From Gordius sp. MW1 (lineage: Eukaryota > Nematomorpha > Gordioida > Gordea > Gordiidae): a stretch of DNA of 64,000 bases. Position numbers and translations under genes: made by a program. Below are positions 1 through 13,074 of this stretch, one piece after another (positions within the stretch are counted from its first letter, which is position 1; each line of letters begins with the position of its first letter). Location of the stretch: positions 27,253,901-27,317,900 of the forward strand of contig OZ038527.1 of the NCBI GenBank assembly GCA_964036665.1, read 5' to 3'. The notes under the pieces are model-generated. The model was not told where the DNA came from. It worked only from the letters and a program-made list of their open reading frames with translations, and did no database searches.

Positions 1-586
1 TAGAGTTAAGTATTTTCATAACAAAAACACATCCCTCTAAAGATAAACTATGGCAGTTACCAACAAGGACTCGGTATTATATATAGCGATGTTGTAAAAA
101 CGGATGTGTTATGTTTGGTCGGCCTTTGGTTTTAGTCGACTAAACACAAATAAACCAAAAATTATTTAGTGTATTTTTCTTAGTCAACCCTTAGTCGAAG
201 TTAGAAAACCTGACCAGCCGTTATTACAACTATGTACTTTTTTTGCTAAAATGCTAACAACCAAACGCTTCTTAAAATGCGCTGGGTCTAAGGAAAGCTC
301 TAGTGTTATAAAAACGGCTGGGTTTTGTTTGGTCCACCTTTGGTTCAGCTAAGACTCCGGTCTGTTTTTCTAATTTTGACTAAGCCTAGTGGTCGTCGAC
401 TATGAAAAACAGACACAAAAGAATCCTGGACCTGTAATTCAACAAAAACTAACGGTCGATTCTGGTCTGTTTTTCTTCATGACTCTACTTTTGCTTTTCT
501 AGTCTCGACTAAGAAAAACAAAAAAAAGCTTTGGTCTGTTTAAAGACCGACGCTCAACAAAACGCGGAGATTTAGGGGCCACTCAC
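1..586. other. Intronic repeat sequence left of the last visible BPTF exon
   Basis: No coding exon is visible here. The stretch holds copies or fragments of the TAGTGTTGTAAAAACGGCTG inverted-repeat family: about 90-232, and a truncated one from about 302. Internal motifs include gtcgactaa and gaaaaacagac. It follows the GTGAGT donor of the exon ending at 587, so it is probably BPTF intron. Confidence 0.6.
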
Positions 587-3500
587 GCTGTGGGGCAAGC
601 CCCGAGGAAACTTGGAATATTTGATCCACGTGGTCTGGTTGTATGGTTCGTCCTCGTCGGGTCGGGCTATGGAAGAGGAGGTGCCGCCTTCTTTAAGATG
701 CCGTAATCTTTTGCTCTCTTCTCGTTCGGTTTGCGTGTAAAAGCGCAGTCGCGTATGACCTAAGAATTACGAGAACGTGAGAGATGTGAGTTAGAATGTT
801 TTTATAAATTTCAACAACATTAAAATAAACGAGATTTTCTTTTAAGAAATGTAAGTGATGAGTGAGTTGCCTAATCTGGCTCGGGGTGAGAGAAATAACT
901 GGGATGAGCAGCGTTAAAATTTAAACTAAGCCATAAATTTAGGCATTTTTAAAGGTTTTAAACTATCCGGGGTTTAATTAAAGGCCCCATACTTTAAACA
1001 AAAACTTCGCAGTGTAGATAAATCGGTTTTCATCTAGAAATGCTTGCATGAGATAAGTAAAGATCACGATTCACCTACCCATAATTCTACAATAAAGCAA
1101 AACAATTTTACCCAGCATAAATACTACTAGACGCTAGTGTTGCAAAAACGGCTGGGGGGTTTTGTTTGGTCGACTTCTGCTTCAACGAAGACTCACGGCC
1201 GACTAAAGTCTTTTTTCAAATTTGGACTAACTACTAAGCCTAGTGGTAGACTAAGAAAAACAGACTCCATCCAGCCTTTGCTTTATTTATGTTTAGTCAA
1301 CTAAAGCCAAAAGTCGACAAAACAAAACCCAGCCGTTTTTACAACACTAATAGATACGGGGACGTTGATTAGTCGAGTAGAAAAAAATGTACATGCATGC
1401 CTGCTTGTAAACGCGAATCATATCAGCTTAATATCTATGGCACATACTGGATCCAGGGAAAGAAAAAGGGGCAGAAAGTGATATCGAATAATTTTTTTCT
1501 CATATAAAAGCATTAAACCTAAGCTCGACATAGTAGTACCTAGCTAGGAGTTTGTTCACATAGTGGAAAGCTCAATTTTCAGTATTAAATTATATAAATA
1601 TTCATTGCTTAGGGAACTTATGGGCCCATCTAGTTATGAAAAATGTCCGTCCGTCCGTCCGTCCTTCTGTCTAACTGCTTCAACTTTCTGAGTTATAATA
1701 ACAATTGCTAGGCAAAATGCCTTGTCCCGTCCTCTAAGAAAATGAAAATACGGCACCGTGTATAAGTAGTGAGTTTACATATACCTAAGCCATCGTGCCA
1801 GGTGTTGTTAAAAACGGCGGGCCTGATGGCGCATTCGAATATGGCTAGGGCGAAGGCGAAATCTTTGACTTGCGTACACATTTGAATCGCTTTCACCCAT
1901 TTATCCCTGAGGGAAGAGAGTGGGAAAAAGTGTTAGATTTCCGACCGTTATAATTTCAACGTTGAAGAAACTCGAAATATAGTCAATAATAGTTACAAAT
2001 CCTAGACTATTAAAACATATTGGATATGAATAAATATATTAAATAATGCTAAGGAATATACATGGGGGTAGCCAACATTGGAATTAGAGTGGGCAATAAT
2101 GATTTAGGGAGGGGAAAAATGAACATTTTTGAATTTTGGCCATAATTTCAATAAATTTTATCAAATCTTTGGATTTAGAGGGCCCCTTGGCTACACCCAT
2201 GTGAATATAATTAACTTGGCTAGGAATACAAATGAATACTATAAATAAAAAGTATAACTCCCAAAAGTACAATTCAATCAAATTTCAAATGGCGCAAATC
2301 AAAGTTTTAGCTCAATTTCCCAACTCGTCCCGGTGTGTAAAATGTGAACCTATATATTTTCCAGCTGCCGTGCATGAAGGCGGGCGAGATCTTGTTTTCT
2401 ATTTGAATCATTGTGCACCGGAGGAGGGGGACGAGGGTGGAGGCGCTACCGTAGGGGCTGACCGCCCACTTAAATTCCGTGTGGGTGGTGGAGGTGAGGG
2501 AGGGGAATTTATTAGAGAGGTAACGCCTCTTATCCCTCTCCTCGATTTGTTGGGACTTGGTCAAGGCGAGTAGGTTGTGGGAATACTGATTCACGTACGA
2601 TTTAAAACCCATCTCCTCTCCTGTGGTCGTTTAGATTACACATTTTAAAACATACAAATTGTACATTTTATATATCAGTAAAATTTGAAGTTAAAAAAGG
2701 CACATTTTAAGAAATACATTAGAAAAAATATATATATAAATAAAGAAAATTTAATAAAATAAAATAGTGAATTATATTCATGAGTAATTTAGATTGGGGG
2801 TATTAAAAATAAATATGTAAAGTTTCTATAAAAAGCTATTTAACAACAACCCTTACATTTTAAAATATTAGTGTGTAACTCTGATAGATAGTCTTTAGTA
2901 AATAAAAAATATATGTAATGGTATAAAAATTTTACCTTTTATATATTTAGTATAAACAAACTTCCAAAACGAACATAGGGCAAAACTATTATCCTTCTTT
3001 GCAATTAGGATAAGGTTAAAACATAACTTTATGGAAAAAGCTCAAATCAATATATATAAGTTCATTAATAATAAAATGTTTTGGCAATTCACCAGATGAA
3101 TTTTACAAACAAATCAAATTGTTGAGAAATTAAGATATTCAATCGCATAATTTAAGGCAATTAGTAAGATCTGAAACAAAAATGATAGTTTAGCATACCT
3201 AATCTGAATAAAAGTCCCAAATTGGAACCATATTGATTAGCCAGGGTTGTGGAAAGGGAGGAAAGAATGATAGTTTTGTTAAAATCATTTAAAACATTAT
3301 CATCTACATTATCTTTTCCATTCTGACTTTCACTTTTATCTCCGCTCAATATTCCCCTCGTGGATGAATTAGCAATTGTATACTTTTCGCTCTCATTGTT
3401 CTGCTGCTCACTGCTAACTTCATCATTAATGTTAATCTAAAAAATGTTGCATTAATAAAAAAGTTTGTTGGAGATATAATTAACTTGTGAAACTCGTTGT

Positions 3501-5580
3501 TTCTCCTGAAGGTCCTCAAAATCTTTAATGGCTCGGGAGAGGATGGCTATGGAATGAAATACATAGTAATACGTTTTATACTATTATATTATAGGTGTAG
3601 TATTTAAAACTAATTTTACTATAAAGAGATATAATAAACTACATATTTTAACAAATAAATTTATAAGGTTACCTTCCTCTACGTCAAAGTAGGATAACTT
3701 ATTGGCTTTAAGAAGGTTAGTTATTCGTTGAGTTATATCCATGCCTGCCTCAATTTCGGGCATTAGATATTTCAAATTGTGAACTAAAGTTTTTTCATAT
3801 TTTTTTCCATCCAAAATGAGCATCATGAGATGTAGTTGTGCCCTGGAGCTGTAATAACATATTTTGCCATTCTCATCTTCTCTGCAAAAAATAACAAAAC
3901 GAAAAACCGTGATGATTAAACAAATTAAAATAACAAAAGAAGAGTTGTTAAAATGAGAAATGGGATAAGATGAACTTACACAACAATTCGCCTACATAGA
4001 TACCAATATTTCCTTGAATGTCTATCAACACCGATAGGCTCGTGTCGGATGAGCAAACCATTTTTTTCTACTGGTGGAATGCAATCTGTTACACCAGCTA
4101 TTTGCTGAGCTTTGCATACGGAGCAGACCCAATCTTCTTCTGGATATTCTTCTAATGGAGGATTTGAGCATCCGAGATGGTATACAGCAGAACATGTTTC
4201 ACAACATATTAAAACACCTAAAATATTTTAGTTAACATTTTTAGGAATTAGTAATAAAAATATACCTGTACCAACTTTATGGCACACACGACATACATCA
4301 TCATGCTTGATTAAGCCTTCATTGGCCATTTCATTTCTTATGGCATTAGTTGATAGCACTAAATCACAGAGATAGGATAAGATCATAAGTTTATGGTCAA
4401 AGGATGGGAGAAAATCAGTTAAATATGCTTCAAATTCCTGAGTTGTCATGTGTTTATCATTTGCATCAGGATGTGATAGCATTTTGCTACTGTAGGCACA
4501 TACTAGGTAAATTTTAACCAATTCCGGCCAGGTGACTGCATCGATAGAATACAATGTAATGTTTATGCTATCTTTAAGGTCTTGAGGACCGTACCAAGTG
4601 TTTTTCAAATCATCTTCCCTTAACAAAGTTTTAAGGAGAGATATAAATATTTCTGATAGTAAGGAATTGTTGTATTCTTCACTTGTAAGTGCAGCACAAA
4701 ATGTTTCAAACCTAAATGGGGACAATCTGAGAACGGATCTAAATCTTCTCAATATTTCATACACACCAATAACTGACATGAAGACAGATTTTTGTTCATT
4801 CGATGCAGTATTGGTATTGTTCAATAGATGAGGAGCAATTAAAAGATCTTGAGATGAATCTGGAATTATCAAATTTGGCATTACCTTTTTATCCAACAAC
4901 AATCTCCCCACTTGTTTTAGTGCATTTGTGGCAAAATCATCCAGTTCAATAGATACGTACTTATTCACAGCCAACAATTTGTTTTGATTTACATCACTTA
5001 TAGATTCTGTATCTTCCTCAACTTCTTCCTTGCTTAGAGTATCCTCAAGTTCTGGATAATCTGTTAAACTTTCATCAGCAAGACTATCCTGTTCAAGCTC
5101 GTCTCCATATGAGCTAGATGTTGTGGATGCAGTTGAATATCCTTCATTTTCATCATTTGATTCTGATCCTGAACCCGTTGGAATATATCCTTGGAAAGTA
5201 TTGTCAAGAGGTAATTTTGTGTTTTTTGATAATAAATTACTTGACCCGATAGGTGAATGAATTGGATGTTTCTCATTTCGGTCATTTGAATCGACATTCG
5301 AATCGGAATCGATTGAAACATTATCCATGAGTTCGGTTGTTTCATAAGAATTGTCCAGACTAGAATTTTGAGGATTAAAATTATTTTGGGATGAATTTTC
5401 GTCGATAGTATGATTTGAAGAATCGTTCATATCCAGTGAAGGTTTGTCATGATTAGATAAGTTAAATTTCTTTTTCATAGATATTTGATTATATTTATTT
5501 AGCGATAAATCTTCATCTGAAGTTTGAAATTTAAGGGGTAATACTTTAACTCTTTGAGATCGTCGTTCATTAGCTTGCAT
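587..5580 (-). CDS. BPTF: NURF301/BPTF, N-terminal 876 codons (8 exons, continues past left edge)
   Basis: Largest subunit of the NURF (ISWI) chromatin-remodelling complex; nuclear. Exons, 5' to 3' on the minus strand: 5580-4266, 4217-3980, 3881-3673, 3546-3485, 3436-3199, 2620-2350, 1906-1785, 759-587. All joins keep frame with GT..AG introns. Residues 1-200 are acidic and Ser-rich. A DDT domain follows (about 215-345, with VLRLSPFRFETFCAAL). A PHD finger starts near residue 430 (CRVC, then CCETC, H, and WVCSVC) and is cut by a 48-nt intron. Next come the family-typical HEPIGVDRHSRKYWYL, YVNQYS, EFKW and WVKAIQMCTQVKDFAFALAI blocks. The last visible exon has TTWIKYSKFPRG before a GTGAGT donor. 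The start ATG at 5580 heads a long open exon and is followed by basic residues. Bromodomain and second PHD would lie left of the window. Introns of 48 nt sit beside ones of 443-1025 nt holding repeats. Confidence 0.95.
1135..1349. mobile_element. MITE family B copy, full length, in a BPTF intron
   Basis: 215 bp. It starts TAGTGTTGCAAAAACGGCTG and ends with the complement (CAGCCGTTTTTACAACACTA). The internal gtcgac and agtcgaaattt motifs are shared with the other copies of family B. The flanking octamers ctagacgc and atagatac match at only 5 of 8 positions, so the target duplication has decayed. Confidence 0.8.
2061..2201. mobile_element. MITE family A copy in a BPTF intron
   Basis: Starts CATGGGGGTAGCCAAC and ends GGCTACACCCATG. 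Flanks ggaatata and tgaatata match at 7 of 8 positions, consistent with an 8-bp target duplication. Internal aatgatttaggga and gccataatttcaataaattt blocks are shared with all family A copies. Confidence 0.85.
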
Positions 5581-6295
5581 TTCCTAACATAAATATCAAA
5601 TTTACGATAAAAGTTGAATATTCGCCATTTTAAATCACGTGATTACACAAACTAGCCATAATAATTTAATTAATCTTGATTTTGTAAAAAAACTCGATTA
5701 ATAAATTTTAATAAAGGCAGCATTAGCTCATTTTATACGAGAAACTATTCTAATCAACTTATTCTAACAATTAGGTAAGTGTGCATTATGTTTTATTTGT
5801 GATGTACCAATGGATATATATTTTAATTCAATTATAATTAGCGATTAATTACAAAATTAGTCTGATTTAGGTTTAAAGATCTAGAATAGGCTTCAAATTA
5901 TTCCTTTATAATAACTAAGCAAGCTTGCTTTATTGTCAACATGATTTAAAATTGTTCCTAAAATATATGAGGCTAAACAATATTAAATCATACATTTTTA
6001 TCTATTATATAGACTAAATTTTGTACTATTTATAATAGCTAAATGTAGATATGAATCTATATATCAAAAATATGACCACAGTTTGAGATTTAGAACTTAA
6101 TTGCAATATCATCGAGATTCTATCTCACCTTAAATTGCATTTTAAATTTAATGTTATCTAACAACGGGAATGAGACTAATTTAGTCATTTTCTTTCTGTG
6201 ACATTTTATAATAATGTTTGACAATGTTTAAAAGTTGTCTTTCTAAGTAATATCGATTATTATGGATTTTAAATATAGGATGTAAAGAGAGCCGC
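5581..6295. other. AT-rich region upstream of BPTF; no gene seen
   Basis: This contains the presumed 5' flank of BPTF (start codon at 5580). I see no exon with coding character and no recognisable repeat. Any promoter is not identifiable by eye in such AT-rich sequence. Confidence 0.4.
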
Positions 6296-7990
6296 GAAAA
6301 TGGTCATTGCAATAGCGAAGAATGCCCCATACACCGAGATGGCAAACAAATAGACCATACAAGGGGCGATATAAGTAAAAATTGGATAAGATAAGGGAGA
6401 AGATAAGTCTCGATGTCGGAATTCTTTAAATAGTCAAAGACGAGAAGTGTCAAACCTTATTCAACCCGAACGAAGTGATGGAAAAGTGGAACGGATATTT
6501 CAAGAAATTTGTGTATAAATCAAATGACAAAGATTTACTTCCTGATATTGAGCCAAACATAAGTATGGTCTAACTCTTTATTAAGTTAGGACACAAATAA
6601 AAATATGCAAAAAAAGAAAAATGGCCCAGATGGGATACCTATGGAAGCATTGCTCGGATGCCGTGAAGAAGGAGTCACGATGATGACATCTTTAACAAGA
6701 TATTGGTAAAAGAGCGAATCCCTTAACAATGGAGAGCAAGCAAGATTATGCCATTATTCAAAAGCAAAGGAGACCCTCAGAACTGTGGTAATTACAGAGG
6801 TATCACGCTACTTGACACTCCTTGAAGCTTATGAAAAAAATCTTTGTAATAAGGCTGGAAAACGAGGTGGAAATATAGGCTTAATTCGGATTTGTGGCCG
6901 GCAAATCCACAATCGATCCAATCTTCGCACTAAGACAAATGATGGATAAATATGGTGAAAAGAAAAGAGACCTAGATATGGTCTTTATCGACTTGGAGAA
7001 AGCTTATGACACGGTCCCCCGCGATTTAATATGGTGATGCCTGAGAAAACAAATTATCCCTGAGGCATATATACGGCTTATGAAAAATATTTATGAAGCC
7101 TCAAACTATTGCGTTAAGACGACAGTTGGGAACTTTAACCCTTTTTGGGTTAAAATTGGATTACATCAATAATCTGCTTTAAGCCTTTAATATCATTATA
7201 GACACGATACGAGAGACTCTCAAAAGCCATCGCCATGGTGTTTGCTCTATACCGATGATATAGTACTATGCGAGGAAACAAAGGAAAAAGTATTCGAAGA
7301 AGTCAAAAAGTGGTAAAAGCGCTTAGCTGGATATGGTTTAAAGGTCAACGATCGAAAAATGGTATACATGTTACAGGCATCCCATCGCTGGATGACCATC
7401 TAAAGTACGCAAAAGTAGACAGGTTTACATACCTCAGCTCGATGTTGCCTTTAGAGGGTGGTTGAGCAACAGAAGTCAACAGGATTCAGAAAGAATAGCT
7501 TAAATAACAAAGTATATCCGGTGTAAAATGTGACAAGAAAATGCCTATATGGTTGAAGAGCAAAGCTTAAAAATCTATCGTAAGACCGGTGTTATTCTAT
7601 GGAAGTGAAATGGAACGAAAGCTATGAAAAGCCACAGAGATGAGAATGATACGGTGGAGGTATACTAAGCTCGACCATATGACGAATGACTCTCTAAGGA
7701 AATGGGAATTCAACCTATGGCGGACATGATTAACGAAAATCGGCTAAGGTGGTTTGGGCATATACTAAGAAGGGACACGAATGACCTAAATCGAAAAGTA
7801 CTGGACATAGAGGTACGGGGGAAGTGAGGAAGAGGACGACCCTGTGTCACGTGGAAAGGGCAAGTCGATAAAATTATGAAAACAAAAGAGATTAGTCAAG
7901 ACATGGCACTCACCCGGTCAAGAGCGAAGAAGCTTATTAAATCAAACCCCACGACTATGGGACCAAATAACTGATAAAGAAGAAGAAGGG
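6296..7990 (+). pseudogene. Decayed RTE-type LINE (reverse transcriptase)
   Basis: Remnant of a non-LTR retrotransposon of RTE type. Around 6895-7160 one frame reads GFVAGKSTIDPIFALRQMMD, then VFIDLEKAYDTVPRDLIW. A second frame, near 7240, has the catalytic-loop version LLYTDDIVLCEE in place of the usual A-D-D. Near 7740 there is RLRWFGHIL-like sequence, then a basic tail (GRGRP-like) and a 3' end near 7985. Many stops and frameshifts break the frame, including a stop in the palm domain, so it is inactive. The open stretch at 7268-7465 is part of this decayed frame and not a gene. Confidence 0.85.
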
Positions 7991-8258
7991 TATTTAAAAT
8001 TTACTTATTTTTTTGCATTCTTTTGTTATTATTTTTATAATTAACTCATGAATAGTTAAATAAATTTCTCTTTACATTTAAATGCTACCAAAAGCATGTT
8101 TTATGTTAATTAGGTTTTATTTCAATTCAAAATTAGCTGTAGGCTGTATTTTAATAAATCCAGTCATGTCTCCCCTTTCATAATTATAAAATACTAGAAG
8201 CCACCAATCAAATGCCTGATTGTTCAGCATTTGGATGTATGGGACCGCTTTATTCACA

Positions 8259-8385
8259 TCCCTTAAAATCATAGACTAGGTAGACTGCTCATGTCATATG
8301 TTCCATATGGTAAATTGTGTGCCTATTTTTCCTCCATTTTGATGATTACAATCGGTGTATACCATACAATGTGTTTTGCGTCATG
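8259..8385. repeat. Repeat family C, left part (interrupted copy)
   Basis: Begins CATAGACTAGGTAGACTGCT and follows the intact copy at 17020-17463 (tccattttga, accat, gtcat) to about 8385. The matching remainder resumes near 9675. An insertion of about 1.3 kb therefore split this copy. Confidence 0.65.
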
Positions 8386-8699
8386 TCTTTTTGTTTTAAC
8401 CATATTTTACAGCAATAAACCTTCATTTATTGTTTTTTAAAGATTATTATTTACAACACTAAATACTTTATTATTGATCCTTACTTAAACATGTAATTTA
8501 CAACTAACAAATAAGATTGATATTTTTATGCTATGTAATAAATAAATATCAGAAAGAGATAGCAAAAGATAAATGTTTAACAGTTATATTTTGAATCTAA
8601 ATGTGGTATACGTGTATACCACGTTACCATGTGTTACTATACCACGTTTTAATGTCCGCAGTATACCTTGATCTTACTTAGATTTATTTTATTAATATT

Positions 8700-9211
8700 A
8701 ATGTAAAAGGGTTAAAGAACGGTTCTGCAATCCTTATAATTAAAAAAAGGAATTGATCAAAGAAAGGCACTTTTACCGCGGGTTAACCCAGACGCGGAAG
8801 TGGCTAAGTTTCTTTGACGCTCTTTTTTTTAATTAATTTTTATTTTTGTTTTTAACTCAGCCACATCTGATACTCATATTCGCAGCCCCGTCTGAAGATT
8901 TCCCGTATATTGCTCGTTCAATCCAGCCCACCACTCTGGGAAGATTCAACAGCTATAAAAGCGAGATCTCACGTCAATATTTCAGTCCTCATAAAGTTTT
9001 CCCTAAAACTTGTACTTCTCCTAAAACCTTTGTAATTATCTCCAATCCCTACGTTTTCCCCATTGTAATTTTACGGAACATTATAATTTTACCGTCGCCA
9101 ATCATTTTAATTGTAAATCGCCTTTAAAATTGTAAATATTTAGACGTAATAGCGTTAATAAAGTTTTTTAATTCCTTCGCTCTGTTTTTTTACCCGCCGG
9201 TCATCACACTA
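8700..9211 (+). repeat. Probable solo LTR inside a family C repeat
   Basis: A compositionally distinct block of about 510 bp bordered by a taat repeat on each side. It carries a TATA box (CTATAAAAGCG, 8953-8963) and, about 200 nt later, a poly(A) signal AATAAA (9157-9162). This is the usual U3-R-U5 arrangement. The open frame at 8846-9127 has no family resemblance and I regard it as chance. No second copy is in the window, so the LTR call is an inference. Confidence 0.45.
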
Positions 9212-9674
9212 ATGTTTCTGTAAAGGTTTTTAAAAATTATCAGTTGATGAGATAAAAGACATGCGAGACAAATTGTTAAAAGTAAACGACCTGTATTGAA
9301 TGCATTTCCTTTTTATCATTTATTCCTAATACTTTAAATAATAATTAATATTTATAAATTAATATAAAAAATAGTTTAAACTTAATATATCCATCTAAAG
9401 TTTTAATTTTATAATGTAAAACTACGTACTCTATCTTTAATAACCTTAAAAATAAAAAATATAAATAGAAAAGCCATAAATTTAATTGTATTAAATAAAA
9501 TATTTTATCATCTAATCGGTTCAAATACTTTTAATTCATTAAACCATCACCTTATTAATCAGAATTTTACACATTTAAAAATTTTAATTAATTCATTAGT
9601 TTGGAAAAATCTTAAAAATCTTTTTCATGAAAATCCTAAGAATAAATCAAATTAAATAAAAATGTTTTATTTTT
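9212..9674. other. AT-rich stretch, nothing recognised
   Basis: Very AT-rich, with no coding exon and no repeat unit recognised. It lies between the probable solo LTR and the right part of the interrupted family C repeat. Confidence 0.4.
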
Positions 9675-9988
9675 AGGTCAACAAACAGTCAATTTACCTT
9701 TCTCAATTATTAATAAATTTGAACGAACGTCAATAAATAAATATTATACAAAATATAGATGGCGCTAAATATTAAATTTAATTTTTATGTATTGTGTAAT
9801 AATATTTATTTTAGAATGCTCTTTTTGATACCTACTCAATTAAATATTTCATATTAAACTTTTTAAAATTATTTAATTTACAAAAATTACTGGTAACTAT
9901 ATATCATTACTTTATCATGTTACCATCAAAATGGTGGAAAAAATGGTACACATTTTATGCGTGGATGAGCAGTCATGCATCCAATTAG
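9675..9988. repeat. Repeat family C, right part
   Basis: Matches the second half of the copy at 17020-17463: acagtcaatttacc, gaacgaacgtcaataaataa, atatagatggc, atggtggaaaaa, then gatgagcagtcatg. It is the continuation of the piece at 8259-8385. Confidence 0.65.
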
Positions 9989-10313
9989 AATATTATATGG
10001 TACCTTTTTATTCACACCTCAGGGGGGCTGCCCCCCCCCTAAAAGTTTTTTTATACAAGCACCCTTATAAATTAAAAAAAGTATAGACATTAAAGATCCG
10101 AAGCCATTTAATACATCCCAGTGTGTAAAAAAATATTAATTTGATAAAATATCGGGTAATAAGTAGCATTCATTATTTTATTTGCTATCAAATTCAAAAT
10201 AAAATTTAATTGGACATGAGAAATTATTTTTGCAAATCATATTGTAAGCTCTATTTTGTAGATATAAAAATGTTAACGAAACATTCTGACTCTTTTTGAA
10301 AACTGCTTAAATA

Positions 10314-11291
10314 TAAAGTTTACTCCAGTCCAGTGGCTCCAAGCATCCCTCCCTTCTAAGAGTGGTGGAATTGGAATTCGATCTCCGCAACAGATAGGTT
10401 TAGCGGGTTTTATATCTTCGTGCATGAGTACCGACCCCCTTATCTCTGCCATGACATCCCTCCCAGACCCGCACCTCCAGGAGGCTCTACACAGGTGGGA
10501 CGCGGACAAGCTCGAGTCAGCCGAACGACCACTTGGCGTGACCCAAAAAGAATGGGATTTTCCCCTAATAGCACGTTCCGTAGCTTTTCTTTCTTCGAAC
10601 GAACTATCTCAGGGAAATCTCCTTTTCAATTGGGCCTCTTCCAAGAGCGGTTACGAATGGCTCGAAGCTATCCCGAGCAGGAATTTGGGACTCCATATGT
10701 CTGAGGAGGAGTTACGCATAGCAATAGGCCTCTGTCTCGGATGTGACATAGTATCCCCTTGTATGCGATCTCTGCAAACAGCAGGTCCAACCCAATGGTC
10801 ATCATCCCCTCCATTGCAAATACAGCAAAGGCCGCAACCCCAGGCACACGGCTCTCAACAAAATCATCGGCCAGTACCTTAGGAAGACTGGCTACCCAAA
10901 CACCTTGGAGCCCGTCGGCCTTAGCACCACCGATGGGAAAAGACCGGACGGGGTCACACTCATCCCATGGTCCCGTGGACTGAATCTCACTTGGGACTTC
11001 ACCACGGTCGACATATTTGCCCCATCCAACTCCTCTCCCGACCTTATAGTGAGTGCAGAGAATAGGAAGACAGCCAAATATTCTTCCCTCGCGGACACAA
11101 TATTCATTCCCTTAGTGGCAACCACAATTGGAAATTTAGGCGCTGAAGCTCTCGCTCTCCTGAAACAAATTGGAAAAGCGATCTCCAGCGTCTCTTTAGA
11201 TTTGAAAGAGTACTTTTATATCAGGCAAAAGATCACAATGGAAATCGTTAAATCCAACACGATTCCCATACACGCAATGCCATCCGTTTAG
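10314..11291 (+). pseudogene. 3' part of a non-LTR retrotransposon ORF (LINE family L2a)
   Basis: C-terminal region of a LINE polyprotein, in at least two frames. The upstream frame (10340-10750) has WLQASLPSKSGGIGI and EWDFPLIARSVAFL. From about 10761 another frame holds a cysteine motif (CDLCKQQ, then GHHPLHC) followed by DGKRPDGVTLIPWSRG, TWDFTTVDIFAPSN and KYSSLADTIFIPLVA, ending in ITMEIVKSNTIPIHAM. The frame change near 10750 inactivates it. Three other fragments in the window share this tail (56040-57590, 61029-61205, 62288-62440). All are 5'-truncated, as expected for target-primed reverse transcription. 'L2a' is only my label. Confidence 0.8.
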
Positions 11292-11474
11292 TTATAGCGC
11301 GTTTTTATATTTTTTTTAGTCGTGTATGTAATTTTTTGTATATCATCTAAAATTATATAATTGATTTACATTTTTAAACCTTTTAAATGTTAATTTAAAT
11401 TGATGAATATAATAATTTATAATGTAAAAATTACCATAGAATTTTAAAATCATGGGCATTAAACCCCATGGAAG

Positions 11475-11815
11475 ATAAGCTATTACAAGCCACTGAGATG
11501 AGAATAATATGGTGGAGCTTGGGGTATACTAAGGTCGACAATAGGGAAATAATAATTATTCAACCTATGACAGGCTTGATTAATGAAAATCGGCTGAGGT
11601 GGTATGGTCATAAAGCTAAGGAGATTGACCAAATTTAAGGAGGCGTCGGGGAAGAGAGGAAGAGGACGACCTCGTGTCACGTGAAAAAGGCAAATAGTCG
11701 AGAAGATAAATCAGAACATGGCCCTGACCCGATCAAGGTGGAAGAGACTTATCAAAACAAACCCCACGACCGTCGGACCAAATACTTGATCAAAAAGATG
11801 ACGAAGAAAACATAA
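11475..11815 (+). pseudogene. RTE LINE 3' tail fragment
   Basis: Coding remnant of the RTE C-terminus: EMRIIWW, INENRLRWYGH, then a Gly/Arg-rich basic segment, ending near a gatcaaaaagatgacgaag tail. It corresponds to the 3' end of the longer copy at 6296-7990. The antisense open frame at 11483-11680 is a shadow. Confidence 0.75.
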
Positions 11816-12476
11816 CAGGCACTTCTTTTTAGACTGCCTTGCTATTATATTTAAATGTATGAGCCATAGCAATATATTAATTTAAACCGTCCTTAAAGAC
11901 AAAAAACACCTGAATCCTGAGCTCTCTGATCCCTCTCTATAAGGTAGAATGCCCTGCCGACTCTTCTCTAGTCCCTTAGCAAAATGGATTCCCACTCGAT
12001 TTATACTCATACATCACCGACAGCCGACTCTTGACCCATTTAGATGAAAATGATTTAGATTTTTATTTTTTCATCCTTATACCCTTTTTATATCTTATCG
12101 CTATAATCTTCAGGTCAATATATATTAATATGCCTTTTTCCAGAAAGCAATCTAAGTATTTTAAGCTAAAATAAATGTGGTTTTGACATCACGAACTTGT
12201 CTAGTTTTTAATCAATTTAATTGTTTTTTTAGGAAAAATCGCAATAGTAAATCAGATCAAACAAAATTAGGTATATTATTTTTGTATGGAAATTGATCAT
12301 ATTCTGATAGCGATTGTCAGTCATAAAGATTATTATTAAGACCTTATGGATCTTTAAGCCTTAATTGAATTATAGTCGTTAATTTTTCAATGGTATAAAT
12401 TTTGAAATAACTTTTATAATAACATACACCACTCAAATTGAAAGGTCGATTATTTAACACCGTTATTATAGGCAGC

Positions 12477-12840
12477 AAAAACATGGGCAACTAAGGCAAA
12501 AGAAGAACAAAGCTTGGCTGCAATGGAGATGCGAATATTAAGATGGATCTTGGGAATAAGCAGGAAGGACCATATAAGGAATCAAGCAAGACACAATGGA
12601 TAAACTAAATGTAGTTCCGATTCAGAGAAAGTATGGTATTGCCATTAGGAGAGAGGGGAAGAAAGTCACCTGGCAAATCGTATCAAGAAAGTGCAAGGCT
12701 AAGTTAAGCTGACATGGAAACATAAAATAATTATGGACTTGAAAAGGTTCGAGCTAAAGCGAAGCTTATGTAAGTGCAGGAATACGTGGAAAAACTACTT
12801 GAAGGAGTTGACCACTAAGGGAGACAAACAGCTATAGGAA
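12477..12840 (+). pseudogene. RTE-like LINE tail, second diverged copy
   Basis: A block with atggagatgcgaatattaag (EMRILRWI-like), then gagagaggggaagaaagtcacctgg and a lysine-rich end. The pattern is the same C-terminal RTE tail but more diverged than the 11475 copy. Frames are broken. Confidence 0.5.
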
Positions 12841-12987
12841 AAAACATTTTGCTAAACGGGAAAACATCTCAGTTCACACGAATTAAGAAGACTCAAACAA
12901 ATAAAAGTTGAATTAATTTTAATAAATAAAACATTTGCAAAACTCCAGACAATGCTAATCGAGGAAAATAAAATAATTAAATATCTC

Positions 12988-12993
12988 TTTATT
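12988..12993 (-). promoter_or_regulatory. Poly(A) signal AATAAA for the MyTH4-FERM gene
   Basis: Minus-strand AATAAA, about 80 nt beyond the stop codon at 13077-13075. Position and motif fit a cleavage/polyadenylation signal, although such hexamers are also frequent by chance in AT-rich DNA. Confidence 0.5.
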
Positions 12994-13074
12994 ACAAGTC
13001 ATGAATTTATAAATAAGAATATATATTTTGAATGTTTTTAGATTATTTTATCTCTCAAAGAGGATATTTTTCAA

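Noticed and set aside
2232..2573. 113-codon plus-strand ORF
   Set aside because: It is the antisense shadow of the conserved BPTF exon 2620-2350 plus MITE sequence.
10420..11125. Several overlapping ORFs on both strands as separate genes
   Set aside because: They are frame pieces and shadows of one decayed LINE.
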